Shown one piece after another: positions 31,869-46,800 of a DNA stretch of 64,000 nt. The position numbers and the translations under genes were made by a program. The notes below the pieces were generated by a model. It ran no database searches. It saw nothing but the letters and a program-made list of their open reading frames with translations, and was not told the origin of the DNA. Source of the stretch: Nelumbo lutea. Lineage: Eukaryota; Streptophyta; Magnoliopsida; Proteales; Nelumbonaceae. Within the stretch, counting starts at the first letter, position 1. Each line of letters begins with the position of its first letter. The DNA lies in contig JAKGHH010000007.1 of the NCBI GenBank assembly GCA_022828595.1, positions 33,852,356 to 33,916,355 on the forward strand, written 5' to 3'.

Positions 31869-34800
31869 GTACCGAGGAAAGGATAAAGAAGATTCAATTA
31901 TTGTTATTATTATTTTTTTCATTTCTGTTTTTCCTTTTTGGCAATTTCGTTTCTTTTTATGGTAAGGAAGTTGTTTACTGAAAACACCTGGAATTTTAAT
32001 GAAGTTGAAATGGATACATTTTGTAACCTTGCCGATTTGGCTGGTTTCAGATGACGTCGAGGTAATTCCTCCTGGGCAATTCACAGTTCATGTTTGTATG
32101 GTCAAATTGTGATTTCTCGTTTATTTTGTAAATTTCGCTCCAGTAAGGTCAGAGTTTATGAGGTCATATACTCATTCGACTTGGTTGAGTCTTACCATAT
32201 TGATACAATGACATGAAGTCGGTTCAGTAGACAACTATAAATCCTGCATAACGCTTCCTTACTCATTTAAAATGGTTTAGCTTTATAGCACTTCTATAAT
32301 ATGTGGTGTTATAATACAGTTTCTATGTGCATAACATCAATAGTACGTACGCTTTGATTGACTGCCATCAATATCGGATCATCGTTAGGTAGGGATAAGA
32401 AACCAAAAGCTCTAAGGTGGTTAGTGCGAAAGCTTGGTGTTGTGATGAATTTTACATTTTCTGCTAATAGCATAACCTATGGAACTGTAACTTCAAGTTC
32501 TGTTTTGGATTCATCGTCTCCTTGTTACTGTTTATTTTCAAATAAAAAACCAAAAAGAGAAGAAAAGAAGTGGCAGAATGTTTGATATGCCTAGCTTGCA
32601 GGAGTAGCAGGACATGTTGTCTCTGTCATCTCTCCAAAATTCAAGGTTGAACCTAATTCTATTTAACATGCCATTCAACCGTACTAGTGGTGCTATATTA
32701 AATTTTTGTTGCAGTATTGGCTGCTTTGACCCTTTCTCTCTCATAAAAGATACTCATTCATTTTGTGGTATGTCTACAGGCTTGGTTCTTAGATCAGTTC
32801 GGGGTCCTTCATGATGGCAAACAACCTTATCCGGGTGCTATTTCGACATGTATGTTATGATTTATTGACTTTGGCATTTGGGTAAGCTTTTGCCACTTAT
32901 TTTTTTTTTTCTTTTGTGGGTAACAGTAGAAAATCTTGCAAACCTTGGTGCCAAGATGGTGATAATTAGTAATTCATCAAGACGTGCATCAACAACCATA
33001 GATAAATTGAAGAGCCTTGGATTTGATTCTTCTTTGTTCCTTGGGGCTATCACTAGTGGAGAGCTAACACATCAGTACCTGCAAAGGTTATACACCATAT
33101 CTTCCATAATTCAAGTATTAACATCTCTAGTAGTTCTCAATCATATGTACACTTTGATACCTGTACATGCATATATATTCTTCATTTTACGCCGGCTTAA
33201 GCAATATGCATTCAATGACTTCATAAGTCATTGTACAATATATGCAAGCTATACTTTATACTGGTATGCTCAACCTGATCTCTATGAGTTCATAATTCTC
33301 TATATGGTTTACTCCACGTAGTGTCTTTCTCAAGTTGTCTAATTAAAGTTATGATTGACTTGTTCCAGCATTGATCCTTGTGTCACATGGTTTTGGTTAT
33401 TGGTAGGGAATATTAGATGTTCTTGTACTATCATTGCTAACTTGTTTGTGCCTTCTTAGGAGTGGCATGCTGGTTTGGTTATGAAATTTCTACCCTTTTT
33501 TTTTCCTAAAGCCAAATTTGAGGTAGATGATGATGACCTTGAAATAATACCTGGACAGGTAAAATATAAAAGCTTTACTACTGGGGAAATTAAGTAATCC
33601 AAAAGCTAGATGGTTGATGTAAGAGCCTTAATTCTCAGGAAACCTGATTACTTCAAAAGTCCAATTAACAGTTTTTACAATTAGAAGAGTCAAGAGTCTC
33701 TATACTAGTCACACTACCCATCCTTGTACATTATTAAAGTAGGATTTGGAATAGATAGATTAACTTGTGCAAAAACCTTTCATGGATTCATTGCAGAAAA
33801 ATGTTTTCTGGTCCTAATATTTGGTTCAGCTGAGTAAATGTAGAACTAACTGAATTTATGAAAGTTAGTTGAGTTGAGTGACAGCTTGGTTGTTTTTTGG
33901 TTTTAGCTTGTGCAAAAGTTCTTTTTTCTTTTGAAAATAGCAAAAAGAAAAGAAAATAAAGAACAAATCAATGGATGGTTTCCTCAGGGAAAATTGAATC
34001 TAAGTTAAATCATCCAAGTCATGAATGTACGAGTTACTTGGACATTGTTTTCATCGTGACTTTTGTTTATCAATTTTTCACCTAGGTGACTTATCCTAAC
34101 CTTGAATCTTCCTGTTAGTTTCGTGTTATGTGATCTCAGATTTAGTTTAACGATAATACAAGAAAATTTTGATTAACTTATATGGCAATTAATAATGAGA
34201 ATAAAAAGAGCTAACTGCCATTATACATGTCCAGATAAAATAAGGCTGACAAAAAGACTGAAATACTACATCCGTTCCACAGGAATGGATACTTGTTTAC
34301 AACTAAATATCAAGGTGAGGCTAGGCAACTGGGTGCTACTTTGTCATCTAATTGGATATGATCTATGTTGACTACACACACAGACAATATGTTTTTGTGT
34401 TTTAGAACACAAATGAAATCCACCGTGGTATACAATGTGATATAGTGATTGCCTTGCCCGTTTCCTTGCTTAAGAAGGTGCTGAACATATATGCAAAAGA
34501 TGTGATATAAGGGTGTCCCCTAGAAAATGTTTTGTTGCCTAGGCATTGCCTTTGATAGCTATTAATTGTGTTTTGAAACAATTCATCTCAGAAATGTGCT
34601 TTTGAGGATTCCATTAGTCTTACTTATCTTGTGTGGCATCTGAAAGAGGTCAGATACTTTGGGAAGCTTAAATCTAGTGGTAATAACCAAAATCAACCCC
34701 ATTGGGTGCATACAAGTTATGGCTACCTCAGTATAGCAATTTCTAGGACCATTTTCCATATTTTTTCCCTTATGGTACATCTGAGATATAGCAAGTTTAA

Positions 34801-37800
34801 GACCATTTCCCACATTTTCCCCTTATGGTCCAGAAGACAGAATATGTGAGATCTCTTGATCATTTCATTGGCTCAACATTTATCTGTAAAAATCTCTTAG
34901 TAATACCTGTCTAGTGGCATTCTCTAGTTCTCTAAGTCTATACCACATGTATGCATGGTTTTGACAAAAGATAAGTTCCATGGTCATCCAAAATTGAGAT
35001 TTTTTTTTTTATGAATAACAGAAACTGATTCATTACAATATTAAAGAAAGATGTACAAAGAGGATAGAGGGAGAGGTAAACTCTCTTAACTCTCCCTTAG
35101 ATAGGAAATATGATTACAAGACAGCCCAAAACAAGTGAGCCCTTCCCACCCCTCGCTTAGCTAATGTATCAGCAAAAGAGTTAGCATCCCTTTTCGCCCA
35201 TTGCACATTGATTTCCATTCTTTGTGACAGCTATTTATTCCTTTTTTCATTAATATAGCTCCACCATCCAGCCTCCTCTTCCTTTTGCAGCGACTCAATA
35301 ACTAACTTTGAGTTCCTCTCAATTACTAGCTTATGAATATTCAGCTCTTTAGCCTTTTGAAGACCTTCCAACACAGCCATTATTTGAGCCCTCAGAGAGT
35401 CTCCCACACCAATCAAACCCGAGTAGATGGCAATGATTCTTCCTTCCTCATTTTTGAAAACTCCCCTTATGCCTGAAGGACTTGGATTTCCTTCACTACT
35501 CCCATCAAAATTCAGATTTATGAATCTGCATGAAGGTGGGGACCAAATTGATCTTAAGGTGACCTTGGTAGGAGCTAAGTTGGCTACTTCCTTCCAATTT
35601 CTCACCAAATGATCTGCATGGCCTCCCTCAAAGAGTTCCAGAGACTTGACCTAGGGGGTCACCCTGACTGTAATGACTTCAATTAGGGCATCTCTTCTTC
35701 TCTCCTTTTCAAGAAAATTCCTCTGATTCCTTTCTTCCCAAGTTGTCCAACACACAACCGCCCTTGTGCATCATCTCCATAGTGATCTTCTCCTCTTCTT
35801 TGGCCAACTAGCAAAGGTAGAGGCAAACAAGCTTTGTATATTTGGTGAGGGGTTGCACCTGCACCCAAACAAAGAGAGAAACCATTCCCAAATTGAAGAA
35901 ATAAAAGGGCAGGAGATTAATAAGTGGTAGCAAGTCTCACCTTTAGCCTTACAAAGAGAACACCAGCTAGGGGATATACACCAATTAGATCTTTTTCTTT
36001 GAAGTAAATCGTAGGTGTTAATTCTCTCTAGAAAGGCTTCCCAGCAGAAAGCTCTAACTCTAGGTGGGATAGGCTTGCTCCAAACCTTCCTTATAGGAAA
36101 AGGCATCCCCAGGCTACCCCTGGCTGTACTAAGGATGAGAAAAAAGAGGCACAAGTGAAGGAGCCAAAAGAATAAAGAGTCCAAAATCAACTATCCCTTT
36201 TAGTGGGATCCAAGAACCCCCCTTCCAAACTTTGGAGTAGTGACAAACCTAGACAAGGATTTATTTATGAAATTTTGGTGCATCCACTCTATTTTTTGAA
36301 AGTAGTTTGCAGAAAATCTTTATAGCAGGTTCTTGGTTATTTTGATTCTTTATGAAGATTGCTATACTGACATATTGAATGGGTCTTATGGCTTTCTTCT
36401 TTATAGGAGAGACAATGCATGGTTTGCAGCACTGGGAAAGTCTTGTATTCATATGACTTGGAGTGATAGGGGTGCAATATCTCTTGAGGTACTTGTAGGC
36501 TTTGAGTTTTGCTTAGATTACTCTCTCTACATCTTTTTGTTTTGGAAATCATGTAAATAGCTCAATAATCTATCACCTCAAAATTATTGGTATTACAAGC
36601 TTGGAACAAGATAAAACAAGATAACATATACGTTATTGGCTATGGTTGTACTAGTTTTTTAGTTATTTGACACTCTAAATTTTCTGTACTAGATGTTGGA
36701 TCTTCTTGCTTCTTTATGTTGATGTTTACTATGTTAGTGAGACAACCATAAATGCTTATAATTGTACAATTGGTGCTTCTCCTCACAGCAGATTTTTTTA
36801 TTTTTTATTTTTTTGACAGTGTAGTGGGAAATCTCCTAATCCTACTACAACTAACCAGGGTTCTCTCCCATCGTTCTTCCTCTCTGATATAGAAATGGCA
36901 ATGCGAATAGTGTCAGTAAGAAATGTGGGAAAACTGAATGAAAGATTGGAGTTTTTGCATCGTTGCTTGGTTGGGAGATTCATCGGTTCTGATCCAGACA
37001 TTGGAGATGTGGAGAGTTGGGCATCGATGGAATGGTGCAGAAGGGGTTTTGTAGGGGTTCGAAAACTAGAAGCATGTTTTTTTCTGTTTGGTTTCAGGAG
37101 GAGGATTGACATGGAGAAGGTATTAGAAAGATAAAAGGCTGGTGTCAATAGGATTCTGAAATTATGGTTGGATAAGTGGCATCCGACACTTGGGCAACTG
37201 ACGGAGGAGAGGGATTTTGTGTTGATTGATGTTTATGGAATCCCATTGCATGTATGGAGTACAGGGACCTTTAGACCAATTGGAGATGCATGCAGAAGGT
37301 TCAAATAGTTCGACTTCAGAAACTGAATTCAGGCGATTCAAAAGGCTGTAAGAGGTATGAATATTATAGCAAGTCGGGTAAGAAGGTAGCTAATGGATTG
37401 ACAGATGGTTTAGGTAAGCAGGGAGTTCATAAACAGCAAATGTTTTGGGCTCAATTGTAATAGAGTGGGGATGTTTAGTATTGTAATGGGTTGTCAACGA
37501 CACAACTTCTTGTTGTAATCTTCCCCCTTAATTTTATTAATAAAATCATTTATGCGTTGCTGATCAAAAAAGAAAAAAAGAAACTAATAGTTGGACTCAA
37601 TCTTGTTATGAGCCCAAGTCAGATTATGGTGGTGAACTTAGGGTTGGCTTGTCTAGCATTTGCTAAACTTAGACTTGGCTCAAGTCAACTTGTTTAACCA
37701 ACTTTTAGCATTTGGTCCTTTCAAACCCAAACTTTATAAACTCATAAAGCGGCTAGAGCCAACAATTTCTTTTTTTCTTTTTAATTGGTAACTAGAAGTC

Positions 37801-40800
37801 TAGAATATTTATCGATGTATGAAAAACAACCTCTTATTGTACAATGTATGCTTAGAACCCCATCTATTTATTGAAGGAAAGCCCTCAAACTAGAGGGCTT
37901 CTCCCTTAGACAAGTGGCATCTTATTTTCTCAAGATAGAGCATCTCAAAAGTGGTTACTCCCACTTTCAAACAAGAGCTTCCTTCCTCATACATGTGTTA
38001 CCCACTCATAAAATATGAGCTTCAAATGGTAGTTACCTCCATTCTCAAAAGGGTAAAAAAACAAATTTCAAATAATGCAAGATCCACAGAGTGGGTTATT
38101 ATTTAGAAATAAAACTTGATTTAATATCTTAAATTAAATTACAAATTTATATATAAAAATATCAAATAAAATAATAGCCTAAATTTACAACATGAAAAAT
38201 GAGTGTCAAACAAAATTTATCAGAACACATGAATAAAAAAAATATATCAGAATATATACAGGCCTTGTACTTAGTACCGGGGGGGGGTGTCATTCTCTAG
38301 TTTTAAATTATAAGGAGCCCCGGCAACCTGACTCCATTTACAACCATTCAACTTACATATAACCATCAACGCAGATGATCCCCAATCCCCAATACAACAC
38401 TCCTCTATAGACCCTGCCTAGCAAGTGCATTAGTTAGACTGTTGTCTGATCTTTGGGTCCATGTGAATCTTGCCTGCAATTTCCTAGCCAACTGCTGTTT
38501 CTCTCACTTTGTGCTTGTGAATCCAAGAAACATAGCTGCTTTTTTTTTTTTTTTTAATCCAGTCACATAATTGTCCTTGATTCCCTTTCCACAGTTCCAT
38601 AATACTTTTGGCCAATCTCAGACCTTGCACAAAGCCATCAGTTCTACCCTTGTGTAACCGATGGCATAGACATAGGAAAAATATCCATTATGTTCCCTTT
38701 GCTGTTTCTAAAACTATACTTTACCTACCTGGTTTGCCCAAACAACACCCACCAAATTTTAGTTTAATGAAATGGGATGCTGATAATTACCAAGAAGGAA
38801 ATAGTGGATCTGCGTACTGAAGATGAACATGCTACTATCACAAATTTATATCTAATATATGACTATAATATATTACTTTCTAAACAACCTTAGCCCACCC
38901 AGGCCCTGCTTATTCTCGTTTAGCTAAAAGAGCTTGGCCTGAGGCTTAGGCTTGACTAGTGACCCTGAAAATTGAGCTGAAGTTTGGATCAAGTGTTCCA
39001 AACTCTTGAATGAGCTGGGATAAGTCACTTTAGTTGTGCTAGCCTTATTGGAAAGAATTTTCAGAATCATGTGAGGCAAGATCTACTTATAGACACAAAA
39101 TTCCAAACTAATTGCTAATCACAAGCTTATAATTGCAAGTATTTTTGAATATTCTTTTTAATGCAACTTTGCAAGGCATTTTAAAGGGAGCTGCAAGATG
39201 GTTTAGTTCTCATTTTTACATCTATTTCTTGTTGTAGGGCCTAGGTTTAAAAGTTGTAGAGAATGTTGAAGATGCAGATTTTGTTCTAGCCCATGGAACT
39301 GAAGCCCTTGGCCTTCCTTCAGGCTCTGCAATTCCTATGAAACTAGAAGATCTTGAGAAAATATTGGAGAGATGTGCTGCAAAGAAGATACCTATGGTGG
39401 TTGCAAATCCAGATTATGTGACAGTTGAAGCTAGAGCTTTGCGTGTAATGCCTGGTATGAATGTCTCCCAAAATCCTTTACAAATTGCTGAGAGAATGTA
39501 AAAATTCATCCTCTCTGCTTGTGGTGTACAAGCAACCTACTTGAAAGGGAATGATTATGAGGTCACTTCCAAAAACTTGAAATCCATTTGGCATGTTTCT
39601 GAACTGTGAGTACAACATGATATAATATGTTGAACTTTCAGAAAATACATCATCCATTTTATTTATCAAAAAAAGAAAATAGAGCATCCATTTTACATGG
39701 CACGAAATGGTTACAAGAAGCTTGCAACATACTTTCCCTGTTGCATTCTAATGGACTGTCAGAAATGTATCATGTAGTTTTGATTATCTGATGTGTGTGT
39801 GTCTATTCTTTTGACCTAGACCATCTTGATGAAGTCAACATAGGCTTCACCCACGTACCTTTAGGCCCTCATGCTCATAGTATAGGATCCTTCTAATGCA
39901 TGTAGGGTCCAACCCTTGAATATCAATTTATTAAAGCCCGTAAGCAGGCCATTGTTGCATTATTCTGCAACCTAATCCTATTCTTATGGTCCATGTCTTG
40001 GAACCCAGTCCATTTTTCCTATCTAAATTCCTATCCTGTGGCCCATTATCAAGCCCACTCTATTAGGCCCATTGGTGTAAGAATTTAGAAGAATATTCCA
40101 ATGGAAATTTTGAAGAGATAAGATTAGTGAGGGATTTTTTTGATATTTTTATAATTCTATTTTCTTACGTAAGAAACAACTTTCTTTTATAGAAGGCAAT
40201 GTACACTCCATTTCCATTTAGTGAAAGAATTTTGAGATTTGTAGGCCCTAGCAACATTTTCACTTTGTCAATAAGTCTCTACAACTATCCCAGATCTCCT
40301 TAGCCGTGTTAGCCCATAAAATGTTCTTACTTATATGGGGTAAAGTAGAATTACACAACCAGATCATCACCATGTAATTCTCCTGTACCCATCAAGAAGA
40401 GTTAGTCTCGGGCTTTTTCTCTTCACCGGTGACATACCCTAGTTTTCCCTGAGCACCAATAGCCAATTTTGCTGATTAAGACCACTCTAAGTAGTTTGTA
40501 CCATCCAACTTAACTGTAGTTATGGTTCCTACCCCAAAAGGGTCACTAGCACCTACTCTACCTAGTCCCATTTCACCTGTGGACTTGTATTCAACTCCAC
40601 TTCCCTCCATAAGTCCTAGAATAGCTTAGGAAATCACTGTAGATGAAGAAAAATAAATTAACCCCTTCAGAGGCCTCAAACACCGTTCTAGTACCCAGAA
40701 ATCTTCTCCCACCAAGATTCCTTTCTCTGTAGGGGCAGTGGGAGCAGGTAGAGAGAGAAAAGGCTGCCGCTCCCTCCAGAGACCTCAGAAAATTCCAGAA

Positions 40801-43800
40801 TTTGAACCACCCTTACAGAAGTCACCAAGAAATCCAAAAAATCCAGAGCACCCCTTCCTAGGTCAAAATTGAAGAATCCTACTGCAATCAGGACTCTTCC
40901 TCCTCCAGTTCTTCCTAATTTTGATGATCAACCCAAGATCTGACACCAAGGGTTCTAGATCCACCAAAAAATCTAAGAACTTGGTACTTTTGAAGTCTTT
41001 GATCCCTCTCTAACTCACCATGCAGTCAGCTGATCTAGGGCTGCATGATGAAAGACTCAAAAAATCCCCCAAAACTGCTCTGATACCAAGTAGAAAAGAA
41101 ACAACAATGATCTGATTTTATTAGTGAGAAAGGAGAAAGAGAGTTTTTAGTGAGAAGAGAAGAAGAGAAAGAGAAGAGATGGGGAGAAGCCAATAATAAT
41201 CTGGCTGCCCCTCTCATTGTCTTAAATACTTATAAAAAATATTGATTACAAAGATTAATATGCCCTTAATAGGGCAGCTACTACTAACAACTTAAAAGCA
41301 GTCCCAAAAAGTTAATCATAAAACAACACAAACTAGTGGGCCTTGGGCCCAACAACACTAACAAATGGCCCAATGACACTAACTACTGGTTATGTACAAG
41401 AAAAACATAAAAAAACTACTGAATTCCAACACAATCGAACTATGTGGCCTGCTGTTGCATCTATGGATGGAAGCTACCTTTTACAGAGTCGCCTTGGCCC
41501 TGGGAGGGTTGTTAGAGGCTTTCAATACAAGTGATTTGAGTGCAACAAGAATTAGAGTCATCGGAGTTATGCTGGAAGTTGTTCCAAGGGCCTTGCAACT
41601 GCTAACTGAGGGTCTATGGAACAAAGTTTGCGTAGCATCGGGAGCTGAAGTGTTTCTCTGGAGCAGGGAAAGGAAGGAAGAAGATGAAGGTGATGTCAAA
41701 GGTTGGGTGAGGTGTGGCAGTCGAGAGAGAGAAACGATTGGTGCCAGGTGGTGGAGGGCCGATCAAAGGTAAAGGAAAGCAGGTCCCCAAAGGAGGAAAC
41801 CCAATCGTTGCAGACTCCTGTTAATGAGATGTGGGGGATTTCATTAATTCAAAATCGGACAGCTAGCAAGAAGTCTTATGCAGGGATCTTGTCAGAACAG
41901 GTTTCCGTGTCCAACAAGTCTTCTGAATAGGTGGCAAATTTAAATATTTTGGGTTTAGAGAGGCAGGTAGTGGTGCAGGTTAAGTCAATCCAACTCTGTA
42001 ACTTAAGTGGTACGTGCTCAAGCTCCTTATGCAAGGCTCTCATTGAGTCATTTCCTTAATGAGCCACGTTCCATGCTCTTTAGGATTGCCAGGGGACAAT
42101 AAAACAGTTGTATCATCATCCCCCTTGACTAGTAAGAATCCCCAAGCGATTGCAATAGTGGCGACTGAGAATGCTTCTCGCCATGTCGGCATTCTCTAGA
42201 AAAGCTCAGTTGGTTGGATGGCTAGTAAGCTAGCTTGGAGACCAGTTACAGAAGAGAATTCCACTACCCCTGAAAGACCAAAGCCAAAGTTTAACAGAGA
42301 AGTTAGAGAGGAATCTGATGCAGACAATGATTGGGAAGATGTGCAGTTCAAAGGTGATGAAGAAGTAAATCAACCTTCTAGTATTGGAAGCCTTGACTCG
42401 ACTAAGGCTCACAAGTGGGTAGGTGATGATGATTATCTTTTTTGAAGAACATTCTTCTTTTGGCACTGTAGAGAAAATGATTGACCAGCTCCGCTCTGGA
42501 CCCCCCCCCCCTCTTTTCAACTGGTGAGTGTTCTTCATCTTCATTCTTTTTTATCTAAAAGATTTTTATTAAAAATAAGATCCTCCTTCCTCTTCTTCCT
42601 GTTCCCCTTCCTCATCCTCCTTCCTCCTCATCCCCCTCCTCTTAAGGAGGCTTACGCCTCTTACGTTCTAAACTATGCCTCACGCCTCTAGGTAGTGGGA
42701 TGGCTCGCGTCACGCCTCTGTATTTTAAAACATTGATAACAAGCTCCACATTACATATCTGATAACCCAATACCTCCCCTAACCTATTCCAAAATCCTCC
42801 TTTTCTAGCTAACCGAGTTTTGGAAGATTCTACACCCATTCCATCACTGTTCTGCCCACAGCCGCAACCATCTTCTCTATACTGCAAGCTTTGTCTTCGA
42901 AAGTCCTTCTGTTCCTCTTCTTCCAGATGTTCCAACAAATTGCAAATGGGATACAACTCCATAACATCTTCACCTTCTTACTTTAACTAAAGATTCCAGT
43001 TTTGTTCCCTGCAGCAATACTCAGAAGATTCTTGACCACCTCTCTCCTCTTCCCGTCTCTCAATCCCCTTACATTCCAAGGTAAAGCTTCGCTCCCGCCA
43101 CTCCCCCCCCCCCTCTCTAGCAACCCTTCTATTCCTCTTCCAGCAGCCCTACTAATCTCCCTTCCCCCTATTCCCCTCCTTCTTCAGCAATTCCCCAACT
43201 AGCCCTTTTTTCTTGCTCCTCCCTTCTAGACCTCTTGTACTGATCAATAGTCTTCCTCACCACCACTTCTCCTCCCAGGAAGAACAGACCCAAGGTTTTG
43301 CCTAATTCTATCCGTCTTTCTATCAACTATTCGATGCCCAACTTCCTATTATAAACTCTATTTTTCTCTTCCACCCCTCTTTTTCTTTTTGTGCCAGACT
43401 TCTTACCCCCTGAGTCGGAAACCGTCTTCCCTTCCCCTTCGGTTTCAGCCCTTGAACTACCCCTAATTGAAGGTGGAATAGAGACGGGAGATGTTTCAGT
43501 GGGAGAAACACAAATAGACAGGGTTCCAATGGTTAAACTACCTCGTTAAGCTCTCTGGCCTCTTGCTGACTGAAGCCAACTTCAATTCTATCTGGAATCA
43601 CCTCTTTCCTTGCCAAAGGTGAGCCTTTATCGCTCAAGGTCATGGCCGCCACCACGTTTTCCGTCCTACCTTCATCTAAATTCTCCACCCCAACTTCTTC
43701 CTCCCTTACTTCTGAAACGGTTGCAACCTCTGTTACATTTATCTTTGATGAATGATTGTCTCACACCAAAGACTTCTCTCTTCCTAGTGAAGCAACGGTC

Positions 43801-46800
43801 TCTTCCTTTTCTCCCCCGTCTGTGTTTGTCTAAAGGAACTTCGCCTTCCCTCCCTCCCAAACCCCAATCTTCTCGTTCCCTTCGTATCTTGTTATCACCC
43901 AGATCCAATCCTCACTGATAGTCGATTTCCTTTTCTTGGGCGGAGGAGCTGGATCGGTTTCTCTTGTCTTCGAATGCACGAGTGAAATTCCCAAAAAGCC
44001 CCTCATGCTTTTGACCTTTTTGCCCCTTCCTCTCCTTTCACACTCTATCGAGATCCTGCTAAAGCAATGATCCTTGTTCCTTCTCACTTGAGTGACACAA
44101 CCAGTTCCTCCCTCCCCTTCTTCCCTAGCTCTTCACGAGAATCCCAGTCAAACTATGGGTCTACGTCCATTCCATCCACTTGTCCCTCCTTTTTATCCTC
44201 TCTGGTCACCCCTTCATCCACGCGTGCCTTCCCACTTAACCCTGAGTCTGACTTAGCAACTTCCTCCTCCCCCACTCAACTCTTCTACTCCTTCACTACT
44301 TCTTCCTCCTCCCCTCTCGACTCTTCGGCTCCCTCCCTTCCTCCTGCCCTTCCTCTACTTTCGCCTCTGAACTCCCTTAAGCTTTAGAGCATCCAACTTC
44401 ATCCTCAAATCTCCACTTTTCTCTATGCTTCAAGTAAGGCTTCTCCTCTTTACGATAGGTCTCATCAACCCCTTCTACTAGCAACCTCAACTCATACTCC
44501 TCCCTTGCAAACTCCAAGATCAACCTCCTAGGTACATCTGCTAGATTCTCAACCTCGACTAGGATCCTTGCAATGTCAATCTTTTCCCATGTTCTATTAC
44601 GATTGCCAAATTTTATGAATCTACCACAAGCTGCAGCCACTTCTTCAAAGGTAAGAATACTCCACGCATGGAGTGGGGTCCCCACTACACCAATCCATGT
44701 CGCATAGCTCGCTTCCCCCCCTTTAGGTCCCCAATTGCCGGGAACCACCAGCCCAACCCTAGGTCTATAACTCTTTCTTTTATCTATTCCCCTTTCAACC
44801 TCCTCTACGAATTCCTTAGGGTGAAACATGAACAACCATAGTTCTGCATTCAATTTCCTCACCCAACCATTCTCACTACAACTTATCTCATTAACAGGAT
44901 TCCTTCACGAGTCTTGGACATGAAAACTCCTTTTAACTTGTTGTATCTTGATAAGGAGCAGTTTTCTATTATTTCCAAAGCTTTTGGATGCACTTGTTTT
45001 GTCCATATCTTTGGGCCCAACCATTCTAAATTTGATCCTAAGGCTACAAAGTGTATTTTCCTTGGATATGCATAAAATCAGAAGGGGTATTGTTGTTATG
45101 ATCCTGTCTCAAGAACCTGGTTTGTATGTATGGATGTCACCTTCTTTGAAGATGTCCCCTATTATCCTAGAGTTCCATCTCAAGGGGAGAGTGGTGAATA
45201 GGGCATTTTTGCTCAGGATGTCCGTTTGCCTAGTCTTGTGAATGATGGGGAGTGTAATGAGGGGTGTTGTCAAAAGTGTAAAGAATTGAGGGCGTTTCAC
45301 AAACAATAATGGAGGCAAGTTGGTTCCGGAAATGAACAATCCAAGCTAATTCTAGTCTCCTCTACGGCACCAGATTCAGGTATTACCTCCTCTTTACCCA
45401 CTCCTATTACAAATGACATACCCGCTACCTCCATTGAGCCTCAACCACTCTCAGATGATCTTGACCTCCCTATTGCATTACACAAAGGGAAGCGTCGGTG
45501 TACCTCATCTACTGCCCATTATATCTCCCATTTCCTTTCTTCTAACCACCTTTCATCATCATATAAGTCCTTTTTAGCTTCCATTGCTGCCATTCGTATT
45601 CCTAGAACTGTGCAAAATGATAATTGGGAACTGGTCGATCAGCCAAGAGGGAAGAAACCTATTGGGTGTAGATGGATATTCATAGTAAAGTATAATGCTG
45701 ATGGTACAATTGAAAGATATAGGGCTAGACTGGTTGCTAAGGGATGCACACAAACTTATGGCATTGATTATTTGGAAACCTTTGCACCAGTTGCCAAAAT
45801 GAATACCATTAGGGTTTTGCTGTCTCCTGTTGCTAAATTTTCATGGCCATTGTTTTAGATGGATGTTAAGAATGCATTTCTAAGTGGTGACTTGTAGGAG
45901 GAGGTGTATATTGGAGTTGCCTCCTGGCTTTTATGATGCAGAGATTGGTAAGAAAGTTTATAAGTTGAAGAAAACTTTGTATGGTCTGAAACAATCTTCA
46001 AGAACATGGTTTGATAGATTCAAACCTACTTTAGAAAGATTTGGCTATGTTCAAGCCTAGTTGGATCACACTCTTTTCATTAGAAGGGAAGGCTCTGCTT
46101 TGACTCTCCTAGCTGTGTATGTTGATGACATTATTGTGATTGGGAGTGATCTTAATGAAATTAATTCTCTTAGACAATTGCTTAATCAAGAGTTTGAAGG
46201 AAGGGATCTGGGTGAGTTGAGGTGTTTCTTAGGGATTGAAGTGGCAAGGTCCAAGCATGGCATTTTTATTTCCTAGAGAAAGTATGTTCTTGATCTCCTA
46301 GAAGAAACAGGAAAATTGGGGGTTAAACCTGCAGATGCACCCATTGAACAAAATCATAAGATAAATGTGGAAGATGGTGAGCCTCTTGAAGATAAGGTAT
46401 GTATCAACAGTTTGTGGGAAGGCTTCTCTACCTATGCCTGACTCGCCCTGATATTTCTTATGTTGTCAGTGTTGTTAGTCAGTACATGCACTCTCCCAAG
46501 ACTACTCACCTCCTTGTTGTTAAAAGGATTTTAGCCTACTTGAAAAGGTGTCTAGGCCGGGATATACTTCTTCAAAATATTGGCCATATGAACATAGAAG
46601 TAAACACTGATGTAGATTGGGCAGGATGTATTGATGATAGGAGACCTACCTTAGGGTATTGTGCTATTGCTGGAGGAAATCTAGTTTCTTGGAGGAACAA
46701 GAAACAAAATGTTGTTGCTTGCTCCAGTGCTGAAGCTGAATATAGGTCTATGGCTAATGGTGTTGCTGAAGTGTTATGGCTGAAACCATTTCTTGAAGAA

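Noticed and set aside
32878..33321. 147-codon ORF as a stand-alone gene
   Set aside because: Only its middle (32,927-33,086) is coding, as exon 3 of the HAD gene. Both ends are intron sequence with proper splice sites.
43002..44387. Plus-strand Ser/Pro/Leu-rich ORFs
   Set aside because: Antisense of the low-complexity part of the minus-strand LINE ORF1.
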